Shown: positions 1 to 10,945 of the stretch, piece after piece
Layout of the letters: each line of letters begins with the position of its first letter
How positions within the stretch are numbered: position 1 is the first letter of the stretch
Assembly (NCBI GenBank): GCA_025024175.1
Contig: QCXZ01000053.1
Location: 10,664,001 to 10,728,000 of the forward strand
DNA length: 64,000 nt
From: Rhyzopertha dominica
Taxonomy: Eukaryota > Arthropoda > Insecta > Coleoptera > Bostrichidae
Direction of reading: 5' to 3'
The notes under the pieces: generated by a model
Database searches by the model: none
Told to the model about the DNA's origin: nothing
Seen by the model: the letters and a program-made list of their open reading frames with translations, nothing else
Made by a program: the position numbers and the translations under genes

Positions 1-2
1 AA

Positions 3-179
3 CACACTGCCACGCTAGACAATCTAAATTCATTACATTTGTGTACTAAATCAGCTAAATTAAATTATTTGGAAATTTTAGAGATTTATAAAATTATTAA
101 CGAACAAAATTTTACTATTCTAAATGATTTTTGTAATTTCAATTGTCCTATTCTAAATTCTTTGTTTGATCTAAATTAA
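3..179 (+). pseudogene. C-terminal tail of a Penelope-like reverse transcriptase/GIY-YIG protein
   Basis: An open frame enters from the left edge and stops at TAA 177-179. Its 58 residues include SLHLCTKSAKLNYLEILEIY followed by an ILND motif. This matches the layout I know from the end of Penelope-like retroelement proteins, downstream of the GIY-YIG domain (K-LN-LE--EIYK, then LND). The reverse transcriptase itself would lie outside the window. A related tail is seen at 27304-27480, which supports the family call. Only the fragment is visible, so whether the element is intact is unknown. It could also be another retroelement with a similar C-terminus. Confidence 0.5.
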
Positions 180-851
180 TGTTTCGTTTGAGTTACTGGC
201 ATGTGGGTTGCATTTCAGTTTGTAGTCAAGTTTGCTTGTTTCTGATTTTTGACTTTGTCAAACTGTTAGTTTCCTTTTAACGTTTGTACTGACGATGGCT
301 AGCATTTAGCCGAAAGCGCTATACAATTGAAAAATAAAGTGGAAGTTCACATTAAGAATATTTTCTTTTGAAGAATTAAACCTATTTAATTGTCCGCTTT
401 TTAAAGCTCGTGATTTCTTTGAATATGTAATTATCACATTTTTCAAAAAAGCTCTCGGTTCATTCAATCTATTTCAGTAACATTTTTCACATTTTTTTGT
501 TCGCGCCATTTCTTACAAGATTTTGAGGCGAACTTTTACAGTTCTGCAATTCATAGATGCATCATTTCACAAAATGCTGATACCCAGTTACTCTTTTTTG
601 GCAAACCAGCGAAATAACAAATTTGTAAGTAATACCATAGATGAATTAATTTATCTATGGTAATACTAAAACTTTGGTCCCTGTACGAGCCACCATTTTG
701 AATTGAATTTTGAACCTGAAATTATTAGTTTATTTGAATACGGAGAAGTAATCATAGAGTATGATTGGTGATTACTAAATTAATATTTTTGTACTTATAA
801 GTGTTACGACATATTCTTTATTAAACAATGTTCGGAAAGCAAGTTGTATCT
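180..851. other. Non-coding stretch, partly retroelement 3' UTR-like
   Basis: No coding signal is seen. The first ~170 bases after the Penelope-like stop contain a GACGATGGCTAGC / TTTAGCCGAAAGCG stretch, a type of 3' UTR motif often present in insect retroelements, followed by an AAAATAAAG sequence. A perfect ~13-bp inverted repeat around TAATACCATAGAT at about 630-664 (ACCATAGATGAATTAATTTATCTATGGT) could form a small hairpin. The rest is AT-rich and unassigned. Confidence 0.3.
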
Positions 852-923
852 GCGATGGTGGTGTAATGGTCAGCATAGTTGCCTTCCAAGCAGTTGATCC
901 GGGTTCGATTCCCGGCCATCGCA
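852..923 (+). tRNA. tRNA-Gly(TCC)
   Basis: A 72-nt cloverleaf can be folded. The acceptor stem GCGATGG (852-858) pairs perfectly with CCATCGC (916-922), and A923 is the discriminator. The anticodon loop CTTCCAA (883-889) carries anticodon TCC at 885-887. The T arm contains the canonical GGTTCGATTCC (B box), and the A box is TGGTGTAATGGTCAGCA-like. There is no intron and no encoded CCA. A TTTTT run at 931-935 is a good Pol III terminator. It lies about 700 bp upstream of the first NAD kinase exon, same strand. Confidence 0.95.
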
Positions 924-1310
924 GGTGGACTTTTTGCTGTTGTATTCGATGCCATTTTTTTACACTTGCATGAGTTTATAATGCAGTTACTATATAATAG
1001 TTATACACTAACTACTTAGAATTAGAGTTCAGGAACTCATTAAAAAATGTCGCTTTATTTACCTATTTATTTAGCTAACGAAATTTGAGAGCAATTCTTG
1101 AGTGAAACAAGCTTCTCAAGAATGAAGTATTTGCATATTGTAGACTCGTACCTAGTCTATTATTATTATTATTATTGCGGTGCGTTACGTAAAAGCAAAA
1201 AATAGTGATGTGGGAAGTGACACGTGCAGCAGGTAGTACCTATATAATAAATAGAAACGGCAGGAACGGGTAATGCTAACTAACGTAGCACTGGTTGCCT
1301 ATACACCTGT

Positions 1311-1315
1311 TCAGT
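1311..1315 (+). promoter_or_regulatory. Possible initiator (TCAGT) of the distal NADK promoter
   Basis: A TCAGT pentamer matches the arthropod initiator consensus and lies about 300 bases upstream of the first in-frame ATG of the long NAD kinase form (1616). An AT-rich TATATAATAAATA lies at about 1240-1252, too far for a classical TATA box. The pentamer is short and occurs by chance often, so this is only a suggestion. Confidence 0.2.
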
Positions 1316-1615
1316 GATGTAATCGAGTCTAGTTGGTGTTTATTGTTTAGCAGTAGTACGGGTTAACCTCTGACTGACACGGTTTCGTATTTCTTTCCAC
1401 CATCCAACAATAGAAACCACCTTGTTCTACCACCGTCTACAAATGTAACAACGAATTGCTTGATGAAACACGCCGTACCACCTGTCATTTCACTCACGAT
1501 TCACGAATTACTTCGCGTAGTACCTACCTACTTACCTGTGAAAACTTAACCCAGTTTCGTGGTGAACAATGTTGTGAGTGCAAGGATCTAAACAGTGCGC
1601 GAAATCCTTCGAATC

Positions 1616-1830
1616 ATGGATTCTTTGTGGGTAGGATCGGATGTAGATTTGTCCGTTTTGAGGAGGTGCAGAACAGCGGATAGACTGGAATATAGGTTAG
1701 AGTGTTTACATAAAGCAAGGACAAAACATTGTGACTTTGCTGATAAGGTGTGTGGTGATGATGGTGCGAAGGACAAGTTCGATGAGGAGGGCACGCAGTT
1801 TAGGAGAAGACGAAGGTCAGGCACTTGGCC
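1616..1830 (+). CDS. NADK: NAD kinase, first coding exon of the long form
   Basis: The exon opens at ATG 1616; an in-frame TAA lies just upstream at 1589-1591, so this is the first available Met. It reads MDSLWVGSDVDLSVLRRCRT and continues for 71 codons plus two bases, ending in a basic run (FRRRRRSGTWP). The donor is GCC|GTAAGT at 1830/1831. The two left-over bases 'CC' combine with the first base 'A' of the exon at 10753 to give Pro followed by RTRSLNAPSP. An RTRSL motif occurs at the same place in animal NAD kinases (human FRRTRSL). This N-terminal region precedes the catalytic domain and is probably regulatory. Its assignment rests on phase and on the RTRSL junction, not on conserved residues within the exon. 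Confidence 0.72.
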
Positions 1831-2055
1831 GTAAGTGATAAAACTGTCACATACGACTATTATTTCATAACTAAATTAGAGTCGATATGAAACTTAGTTC
1901 ATGTATATATTTTAAATTTTAGTGTATTAATTAAACTTTTTTTACATTATATGTTTAATTATAATAAAAATTAATATATAAAAAGTATGATAAAGTAGTG
2001 CTAATCTCAAAGATGTGCTCGTTGAATGCATCGGTACCAAAACGATATACACGTA

Positions 2056-2127
2056 TCCGGTATGGTCTAGTGGCTAGGATACCTGGCTTTCACCCAGGAG
2101 GCTCGGGTTCGATTCCCGGTACCGGAA
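2056..2127 (+). tRNA. tRNA-Glu(TTC), inside NADK intron 1
   Basis: A 72-nt cloverleaf. Acceptor TCCGGTA (2056-2062) pairs perfectly with TACCGGA (2120-2126), discriminator A2127. The anticodon stem CCTGG/CCAGG encloses CTTTCAC, giving anticodon TTC at 2089-2091. D arm TGGTCTAGTGGCTAGGA and T arm GGGTTCGATTCCC are canonical. No intron is present. A run of eight T at 2131-2138 terminates Pol III. The gene sits on the same strand in the first intron of NAD kinase, 225 bp after the splice donor. Confidence 0.96.
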
Positions 2128-2138
2128 AACTTTTTTTT

Positions 2139-3808
2139 AAGTTTAATTTTTATGTTTTATACAATTGTTTTTTTGAGAATAAAACTTTTAACAATTACTG
2201 TATTTTAATAATTTGATGGTGGAAATTGCTTGACGTGTTGCAATTACGAGAATTGCATTGAAGCATTAAGTTGCTATTTGGTGATTAGTTTCGATTATTC
2301 CTGTGTAAACTTAAAATTTAAACAGATTAATTAAAAAAAGACCTGCCTCCTAGATACACACGAATGAAGTATTAAATAACAGAAAACTGATAAATTAATT
2401 TTTTTACTTTTGCTATTACAGAAAAGTTTGCTAAAGCGTATATCCATTAATTCTTTAAAACTCTTTCGTCTTCAATAATATGAAAAAATCTCGGTTTTGA
2501 TAAATTTTATTTGCCTCTATAACCGTCCACATACGCCCGTAATGTTTATTTTACCGCTAGAATGAACCAACTTTGCTCAGTTTAATTTTAGCCGCGTCAG
2601 TTTTTTAACGGCAACGAATACTGAATGAACGTGTAGTTGTTTTTCGCCAAAATGCAAGTGCAAAGTCTTACCCGTTGCACGAGCATGATGGATACGGAAC
2701 AAATGAGGTATTTATGACCCTCAAGTTCAAGGATGCAATTGCAAACAGGTTTAACCTTCGACTTTTACACAGTAGGTTTTAATGGTTTTGCAGATATGCT
2801 AGGAATTCCTGTATTTCACTAATGGTAATTGCTATATGGCGTTATAGTGGTACGGACGGACGTTAGGTAGGTTTTTGGTTATTCAAATACGCGAGTTGTG
2901 TTCGAGGTCCGTTCTTGGACGTTATTGGGTTAGGAACACAGGAACCCTTGAAAAACATACTAAATAGCAATTGTTTTATGTTAGTATAGGATATTATGTT
3001 AGAAATGTTAATCTGTATCTACACAGACAGTGCGCAAACACCACAATCTGGTAAANTGAGNAGACATCAAATTAATGTTGATATTTTAATATAGGCAACT
3101 TTAACATCACATTGTAATACGGGCGGTCTGATTACAGGCGGTTTAACGGCATGTTAAGTACTTTTTAACTGAATTGGCAAATCTNGAAATGCATTTAGTT
3201 GCAGTAAAAGGTAAAACTGTAATAAGAATCGCCAAATTTTCCGGATGAACAGGTTTTAAGTTCTTGTANGCTGTAATATTTCTTCTTAGTTTTTCTTTAT
3301 ATAGTTGTTTAAAAACGTTTCCAGTAACAGNGGCCTTTTTTTTAAGTTTCCTTACCGGATGTATTTCAGAAATTGTAATCACTTGCCTTTTTCCGGGTCT
3401 TAAAATTTATTAAAATTTGAGAAGAACTGGCAATTCCGAGGGTAAGCGCTGTTTTTGCCCCGTATTGTATGTTTTTTGTTATACAGATTCTGGCATATTG
3501 TTAGGTATATTATAAAATGATTGTATTAAGTAGATTTTGTTTGCAGTTTTGTTTCAGTAGAGGAGTGCAATAATTTGTAACCTTTTTAAATCTTATAAAA
3601 CAGTTGGATGCTCCATTTGACAGAATTCTTTTGCCTGTAGGTTTTTCTNTCTTCCCATGTTTACTTCTTCCCATTTGCATAGTGTAATGATATTACCTGA
3701 ATCAGTTGACGGGTACGACAGTGTGTTTAATAACTTTTAATAAAGTTAAAGCAGTACAAAACTACAAACTCAAAACCTACATCAAATCTGACATTTCTGA
3801 TCATCATT
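2139..3808. other. Intronic DNA with no recognised feature
   Basis: AT-rich NADK intron 1 sequence with several single ambiguous bases (3056, 3061, 3184, 3270, 3331, 3649). Short open frames here have no recognisable motifs. Nothing further is supported. Confidence 0.4.
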
Positions 3809-3816
3809 GTTATTAC

Positions 3817-4488
3817 CATGGATGTATAAAAGAGGGGATACCGCAACTCATTGACAGAAAGCGCATTGTTGTGAAAGCAACATCTAAATGGCGTGAAGTT
3901 AGCGCAATAACAAACTTTGTTTTCTTGCCGCGGCATTGGCGTGCCATAATTTGCATTCTTCAGCATGCTTCGCAAACCTAAAAATAATAGATAGGACAAA
4001 ATATTGTATGAATATGATTTATGCACACATATAAAACTCATTTTTTTTTGTTATACAATAGTTAACAATTCATCTTTCAGTAGTAGTGTTGTAAAATATC
4101 GGCATAATAAGCAATTTAAATACTGCACGCCTATGAATCTTAACCTTAAATACTACTTGGGTGTTACATACTTGTGAAATGAAACATTGGGTTAACGTAT
4201 ATCAATCTTTCTACACATTTGACACTGCCTGATCATCTTATCACTGCTACCGTTAACAATTATATGGAAATCATTCACTGCGTCTTGCACATCATAAAAT
4301 CAAATAAAAACAAACACGCAAACGCCCAAATGGTGTGTGACCGTGAATATGAAGCTTAGTCATTGGACGTACACAACTGGTCAACTGGAAGATCCAATGT
4401 TTTCTACAAATAAACGCTTAGACTGTGATCACATGTTGGCATCAGTTTAGAATGTGAAAAGCTGGATCCCCTCTTTTATACATCCATG
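3817..4488. mobile_element. Non-autonomous TIR element with 8-bp TSD (P- or hAT-like)
   Basis: The left end reads CATGGATGTATAAAAGAGGG and the right end is its reverse complement, ending CATCCATG at 4488; the perfect inverted match is about 24 bp. Both sides are flanked by GTTATTAC (3809-3816 and 4489-4496), an exact 8-bp target-site duplication. The 672-bp interior has no transposase. An 8-bp duplication fits hAT or P superfamilies; the CATGG-type start recalls P-like ends, but this is a guess. Confidence 0.8.
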
Positions 4489-5119
4489 GTTATTACACAC
4501 TTGATCTGGTAACTAACTTCATAGATTACACATAGTTAAGATGGTTTTCTAGAGGGGCACATATACAGGGTGTCCCTGAACATGTGGGCAATATCTCGGG
4601 ATCTGATAGCTGAGCTAAAAACATCACTATTTTACAGTATAACTTTTTTTGATATAACGTCCGCCTACTGAGATATTCACCCCTAAAGCTCTTTTGAAAA
4701 AATTGGTTTCTCCGAAATATCTTTTATACCGCCTGATATAATTTGATGAAATTTTCGCCATTAATATTTATAATGCAGGCGGTTAGAATAGTGCAGACAC
4801 AGTTTTTGTAACTGCACGGGGAAGTTGGGGGTAAACTACCCTTCACCGTTTTTTTCTCTTAATTTTAGGGCGGGTAAGATTTTTTCCCCGAAATAGGCGT
4901 TCTTCAATTCTATCAAACTTAAGAAGAAAAAAAGGTACTCTTTATTCATTACCCTAATGTTAACCGTTTTCGAGAAAAATGCTGTTGAATTACATGGTTC
5001 ACATTTTCACTTGCGTCCACACGAGCAATTTAATTTTTATAGTAGGCGCTAAAAAATATTATTAGCTGTCACTCCATTTAATTTTCCTGGTGTGATTGTT
5101 ATCCAACAATCATTTTAAA

Positions 5120-6247
5120 ATGGAATATTCATTTCCTGAATATGCTGACATGCATTTAGTGTATGGTCTAGCCCTTGGTAATAGTACAGAAGCTGTGAGG
5201 TTGTACGCAGAACGATTTCCTGACCGTAGGATTCCTAATCGGAAAACTTTTGAACGGGTTGATAGACGTTTAAGGGAGACAGGTGGGACATAAAATTATC
5301 CATAAAGGCATGTTTATATCAATTTGTAATTATTAGGAAAATTTGTAAAAGATAGCTTGAACGGTGGCGTCCAAAGAAGAGTACGCACAGTGGTCCTAGA
5401 GGAGAACGTTTTGGATAGCGTGGCTGCGGATCCTACCAATAGTATTAGAAAACTTGCGGTGTAACACAATGTGTCCAAAAACACTATTTCCAGAATTTTT
5501 CAAGAACAATTACTGCACCCTTTTCATGTTCTAAAGGTACATTCTCTAAGTCATGAAGATTTTCCTGCTAGAGTGGAATTTTCAAATTGGGTCTTAGAAC
5601 AGCACACAAATAACAGGGATTTTATTAGTTCGATTCTTTATTCAGATGAGGCTGGTTTCACGAAAAACGGTGTAATAAATTCACACAATTTACATGTTTG
5701 GGCGGACGAAAACCCTAATTCCACAGTGGTTGCAAGACACCAGTTCCAGTTTCAGTCTGTTAATGTTTGGGCGGGAATCATAGGGGACCATTTAATAGGA
5801 CCATATGTGCTACCTCCAAGATTAAATGGGGAACTCTATTTGCAGTTCCTTCAAAATAACTTACAACAGCTTTTAGAAGACGTTCCATTAGCAACCAGAA
5901 GAAACATGTGGTTCATGCATGATGGCGCACCACCCCACTTTAGTATTGCTGTGCGACAATTTTTAAATAATGCGTATCCAAATCGATGGATAGGTCGAGG
6001 AGGACCTGTTGCTTGCCCTCCTCGATCGCCAGATTTTAACCCTCTCGATTTCTATTTGTGGGGGCACCTGAAAAACTTAGTTTACTCTACTCCTGTAGAA
6101 ACGAGGGATAATCTAATAGAACGTATAGTATTTTACTGTGATGAAATACGTAATAACGCTGCCGTGTTTTGGAGAATCCGGCAGTCTTTAATTCGTCGGG
6201 CCCGAAAATGCATTGAAGTTGGAGGAGCTCATGTTGAAGCTTCTTAA
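5120..6247 (+). pseudogene. DD41D mariner-like transposase, spliced, one premature stop
   Basis: Exon 1 (5120-5282) starts at ATG 5120 and encodes an N-terminal DNA-binding domain of the DUF4817 type ([30 protein letters not shown]). A 54-nt GT...AG intron (5283-5336) contains an in-frame stop; removing it joins G5282 to GA and continues as KFVKDSLNGG without frameshift. Exon 2 (5337-6247) holds the catalytic core: YSDEAGF (first Asp), FMHDGAPPHF (second Asp) and SPDFNPLDFYLWG (third Asp). By my count 41 residues separate the second and third Asp, which is the DD41D class (Rosa/Visitor-like elements). The only visible lesion is TAA at 5462-5464, between Val and His, most simply a C-to-T change. 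Full length would be 357 codons. Without splicing the gene appears as two unrelated ORFs. Confidence 0.85.
5283..5336 (+). other. 54-nt intron in the DD41D transposase gene
   Basis: Begins GTGGGACATAA and ends ATTATTAG. Its length is a multiple of three but it contains an in-frame TAA, so it must be spliced for the transposase to be made. The flanking codons join as ACA-GGA (Thr-Gly), restoring a continuous frame across the HTH-to-catalytic linker. Confidence 0.7.
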
Positions 6248-7734
6248 TTTTTTTTTTGTAGCTCCATGTAGTTTTTAAGTGTTCTTCGTAATGTTATATT
6301 TATGTAATTATTTAATAAATACAATAATTAAATGTGGAAAATTCGCATTTGACCCCCTCCCCCTGAAAAATATGCAAAGCCCAATGCAATTGATTTTCTG
6401 TCTCCACTGCACTACACTTAAATGTTGGTCAAAGTAATATTTGAAAACAAGTTCTAATTAAATGTCTGAAAGATTATTGTGCCTGGACTGTCATAAAATA
6501 CTTTAGTAGTTTACCTATGCCATTCGCTATTTACAATAATGCTTGTAATAACATTTAAAACTTGATTTCTTTTTGAAAATAGTCTATTTTAGCTAGCATG
6601 TATTCCATTTTAGTATTTCTAGTTTTTTTTTCCTACAACAACGGCCTAAAAGTGTTGTTCAGTACGCCTACTATAAAAATCAAATTGCTCGTGTGGGCGC
6701 AAGCGAAAATGTGAAGAACCATGTTATTCAAGTACATTTTTCTCGAAAACGGTTAACTTTAGGGTAATGAATAAAGAGTACCTTTTTTTCTTCTTAAGTT
6801 TGGGAGAATTGAAAAACGCCTATTTCGGGGAAAAAATCTTACCCGCCTTAAAATTAAGAGAAAAAAACGGTGAAGGGTAGTTTACCCCCAACTTCCCCGT
6901 GCAATTACAAAAACTGTGTCTGCACTATTCTAACCGCCTCCATTTTAAATATTAATGGCGAAAATTTCATCAAATTATATCAAGCGGTATAAAAGATATT
7001 TCGGAGAAACCACTTTTTCCAAAGGAGCTTTAGGGGTGAATATCTCAGTAGGCGAACGATATATCAAAAAAAGTTATACTGTAAAATAGTGATGTTTTTA
7101 GCTCAGCTATCAGATCCCGAGATATTGCCCACATGTTCAGGGACACCCTGTATGTAACCAGGTTTTGATTTTAGTGGGCGAACTTTTTCATTTATCTAAA
7201 TATTTAAAAGCACAATGTAGAAAAACTGTTTTTATTAAGAAAAAAACTACAACAACCGTGCTGCAACGTTAGAATAAGACTGGTTAAAAACTTTAAAAGT
7301 ATACCGGGTGTTGAAAAAATATGCTGTTTCTGTATTAATATACTATTTATAACGTCTACATTATATTACTATAATATTTCATGTTTTAACCGTTTTCATA
7401 TATGGCATATTCTNCTCTCCTTGTTTTAGGACAAATGTTAATACCTGAAATATTGCCGACATATAGTATGTTTATTTAGGGGAAGGGATAATACATTGGG
7501 GAGCGTAACTATAGCCTTATCCTGAATTTTAAGTTTTTCTTCGTCAAATGCAAACGTAAACTAATGTAACTAACAATAGGGATAAAAGAAACTAAAATAA
7601 TATGAGAATTCAGAGTCATCTATCAACAGTACCTGTATTTTAATAAAATAATTTTTTTAATTGGACTGGCGCACAACTATAGCCCCATCTAAATTTCGCA
7701 GTGAATTGAACAAAATTTAACAAAACTTTCGTAA

Positions 7735-8705
7735 ATTAATAATGGATTTGGCCTCTATTCTTCCTAGTTAGCTCAAAAACTCTAGAATTCATGCTTTCAA
7801 CCAAATTATTTAATATTCTTGGTTCCAAATTGGCCCAAACCTCTTCTAAGGAATTTTTGAGTTCATTTATGATGGCATACTGTCTGTGTTATCCGCATAT
7901 ACTCGCCGAACTAAGATACCCCAAATGTTTTCAATTGGGCTCATGTCAGGTGAACAAGAGGGTCACTCTAACAATTCAACAAACCAAGCGCTATCGACTC
8001 TCTACTGACATGAATCCTCGCATTATCTTGTTGGAAAATGAAACCTCGTTTGCAATTATTATTTAAAAAGGGCATTAAATTTGTCTGAAGAACTTGAATG
8101 TACCCTCGACTGTTCATTCGTGTTGATGTGTAAGTCAATGTTAAAACGCCTGCTTTTGTAAACCCATACCGTTAACATACCATGCACCTCCAAAATTTCG
8201 TTTTGAAAAATACTCTCTCCTCAAATCTAGTCAATATTCAAACCATCTGGACCATTTTTTCGTCAGAAAACATAATTTGAAATTAAAAAAAAATAATATG
8301 GTTTAATTCGAGGTTTGATTGTTAAGAGTTGGTTTGCATTTTCCCAATTTCGATTCATATTCTCACGATTCCAAACGGGCTGTTTTATGGTGAGGAAGAA
8401 GTCTCGGACATTTTCTTCAGAACCTTCCCTATAGTCAATTTTGAAACACCAAGCCCGCACTCTTGGGTAATTCTATTTCGACTTTTTAAAGTGTTACTCG
8501 CTGTGGCAATAATTCTTCTTGTAGCCATGAGCGAAACTATTTTCTTAGGGCCAAGTTTCTTGTTTGTTTCATACTGTTCGGGGTTTCGCAAATTATTGAC
8601 GGCAACTTTACGAGACCGGTTAATTCTTTGAGCAAATTCTTGTCGACTAAAGCCTTTATCCCAAAAAGTCAAGATTTTACCTTTTTCCATGTCACTCAGA
8701 GGCAT
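7735..8705 (-). pseudogene. Decayed Tc3-like transposase
   Basis: Read on the minus strand from 8705, the first 106 residues are a Tc3-type bipartite helix-turn-helix: MPLSDMEKGKIL, RINRSRKVAVNNL, a GPKK linker and ITQECGLGVSKLTIGKVLKK. Downstream, in shifting frames, are FSDEK (about 8262-8278), FQQDNARIHVS (about 8005-8040) and SPDMSPIENIWG (about 7915-7950), the DDE catalytic blocks of Tc1-family enzymes. Several frameshifts and stops separate them, so it is inactive. Terminal repeats could not be recognised. Copy A of the THAP element is inserted 13 bp upstream of the start codon, which would cut off its 5' end. Confidence 0.85.
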
Positions 8706-8717
8706 TTTTAAAACAAT

Positions 8718-10002
8718 TGGGTATTTGCCATGTATTTATATTTTATTAAATTGCATATTAATAGGTTGTATCTAATCCACAAAACAGCTGTGACAGCTTA
8801 TACATTCGAAAAAATGGATCGTAAGGTGTATTTTTAATATTAAAAATGTGAATATTTAAAGGGACCGCCAAAACGCGAACATATTGGTCGTGACGTCAGG
8901 TCTCTTGTAAATGGCCGCTTGTTTACATCTGGGGTCAGCGCGTCACGCGTCAGCCTCAGCCCGTCAGTTTATCAGTTTGTTGTTTGCGTTCATTTTGTGA
9001 CAATCGAATTAAAATACGCCAAAAAAATTAAATATTTGATGAGTTATGACTTCTGAAGGCATGCTCATTGTTATGGAATTTGTGTACAGCGCGAGCGGTT
9101 CATCGCGGCGGAGATGAGGAACGTAAAAGCAACAGCATAAGTGAACTTTTTATCAAATTAACGTAGCTTTGATAATTTGATCACAGTGGGTTGTTGGAAA
9201 CATATTATTTGTAAACATAAAAATGTAAGAATCAAAAATGTTTCCTAAACTTGACATATATTGTAGAGGTCAGAATAAATATAAATTGCCATTTATTTTC
9301 AGGGCTCTTCGGCTCGTTTCCGGTCTGGCTAACAGTCGAATATATGGGGAACAACATCGTTCTCTATTATAACATTTGCCTTTATCAACTTAAAACGCAT
9401 ATAATTTTTCATATCCTCTTCAAGCTATAACAAAATGGAAACTGAACGGTAAACACTTATAACCCCAAAAAGAATAATAAAACTTGCAGTAAGAATTAAG
9501 ATAATTTTCACAACAGAAAAACAAACTTTGCGATTTCGGCATATCACGTCTAGGGGCCTTAAACAACTTTTTCATACGTTGATAATCTCGAGGAACGGTT
9601 GCAAAAATTTTGTTAGCTGTACTGACTGAAGTACTTTTATAACCATGTACAAAACAACACTTGTTTTGTTTTCCATACATAATAGAAGCTTGTAAAACTA
9701 CACAAATCACTTTTTGGTGCGACCTCTTACACCGTCCTTTTAATAAACACCACACCAAAGCTTTTTCAATACAAGACTACACCATTAAACAGCACGCTCC
9801 TCGGTAATGTTTACATGACACTTGACGTCACGAGTTGAATGACCTTGGATAGAAGCGTTTTGGCGGTGACTCCTAAGATTCGAATTTCAGACCTGAAATT
9901 CTCTACCTACAAATATTTTTTTGTTTTTTTTAACATGGCGTACGATATATATGCACTCCAAGATTCACTTTACGTAATTTTCAAAAAAAGTGATAATACC
10001 TA
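8718..10002 (+). mobile_element. THAP-exon element, copy A (ISL2EU-like, internally deleted)
   Basis: A 1285-bp member of a five-copy family. Ends are TGGGTATT and AATACCTA, flanked by AT (8716-8717 and 10003-10004). Near the left end a short + strand frame encodes MEFVYS (about 9074). From the right end, on the minus strand, a THAP-type zinc-finger exon reads leftwards (9758 to ~9480), then an intron-like gap and a further exon segment (~9410-9300). Sub-terminal CGCCAAAACGC and TGACGTCA motifs occur at both ends in inverted orientation. Confidence 0.85.
9300..9758 (-). pseudogene. THAP zinc-finger exon(s) of copy A
   Basis: The minus strand encodes NKCCFVHGYKSTSVSTANKI, then FATVPRDYQRMKKLFKAPRR and FFCCENYL. 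This follows the THAP pattern: paired Cys near the start, a central FP/VP block, and CCE-H (His replaced by Tyr in this copy, intact in copies C and E). The next exon segment, reading EDMENYMRF, lies after a stretch with a polypyrimidine tract and TTATAG acceptor. THAP domains bind DNA and form the N-terminus of several transposases (P, Kolobok, ISL2EU). The catalytic part is absent. The exact donor site is not settled because the copies differ by indels. Confidence 0.65.
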
Positions 10003-10004
10003 AT

Positions 10005-10752
10005 TGTTAGAAAACAGTGACAGCTAATAATTAATAATTTAATTAATGTTTGAAGTTCGATCACAGCCACCTACAAGTATTTTAAGTGTTCCTATTATTT
10101 TTATTTATTTCAGTTGTAATGTTGTACTGAGAAAGAAAGATAATATTAAGTTTGAGATTTGTCAGGGGTGGCTCCAGAGTTTTTTTTTGCTCACTTACAT
10201 ATACCTCATTTGTTTAAAAGGAGATTGAATCCCCACAAGGAAGTAATTTTTAAACGATCGGATACGCTAAATCAACACCTGCAATTGTGCTTTTCTTTAT
10301 TTACATATACACTTATACTGATATACACTAAATCCAAACACATTTAGTTCAAATTGCTACTATTATAACACTACAAATTCAGTCATTGTACAGAGCACTG
10401 TACTGGACTTACTAGCACTTAAAACAATCTAGAACACCCGGTTCGCTTATTTTAACAAGTCAGAACTACACTAAACTTTCTACATAATAATGGAAAATGT
10501 AGATCAGCTGTTCTATTAAAAGATATCAACTTATTCACTCATTAAATAATAATAAATTTAACAAATGGACAAGAACAAATTACGTTAACTTGGGTTATCC
10601 TGTATAAAAAACCCACGCGATAGCATACATGAATTCTACTTCTTTATGTGCTTTTCACCTGTGTATTATGTGGTATATTTGCAAGTTAATACTATAGAAT
10701 AATCTTTTTTTAATGTTTCCAAGTCGCTTATTGATGACTTTTTCTGTTACAG
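10005..10752. other. Intronic DNA before NADK exon 2
   Basis: No repeat boundary or coding motif is recognised. The last ~50 bases form the acceptor region of the NADK exon at 10753 (TTTTTCTGTTACAG). Confidence 0.4.
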
Positions 10753-10836
10753 ACGTACCAGATCTCTAAACGCACCCTCGCCTATTCAACAATTTGGACC
10801 ATGTGGGCGCATAATGAAGACATCGGCTATGGTCAT
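10753..10836 (+). CDS. NADK: NAD kinase, second exon of the long form
   Basis: Acceptor TTTCTGTTACAG|A and donor CAT|GTAAGT. After completing a split Pro codon with exon 1, it encodes RTRSLNAPSPIQQFGPCGRI followed by MKTSAMV, and its last two bases 'AT' join 'G' of 28861 to make Met before TIQDPASQRL. The RTRSL...FGP block aligns with the animal NAD kinase N-terminus (human RTRSLHGPCPVTTFGP). The serine-rich context of RTRSL resembles a basophilic kinase site, as in human NADK, but this is inference. At 84 nt it is the smallest exon seen, and too short to appear as an ORF. Confidence 0.88.
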
Positions 10837-10945
10837 GTAAGTTTTACCCTTTATTTTATGTTGCGAGCGGAGGGCAGATTGTACAGTATTACTTATTTGT
10901 TTGTATTATCTTGGCATGTACAGGGTGTCCCATTTTCGTTGTAAT

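Larger units (their letters stand above)
4566..7150 (+). mobile_element. Tc1/mariner-superfamily transposon with long TIRs (DD41D type)
   Basis: A 2585-bp element. The ends are CAGGGTGTCCCTGAAC and GTTCAGGGACACCCTG, and the inverted repeats continue with high identity for about 485 bp (4566-5048 and 6665-7150). Each end is flanked by TA (4564-4565, 7151-7152), the IS630/Tc1/mariner target duplication. It carries one transposase gene (5120-6247). TIRs this long are unusual for mariner-like elements. The high similarity of the two arms suggests a fairly recent insertion, or gene conversion between arms. Confidence 0.92.
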
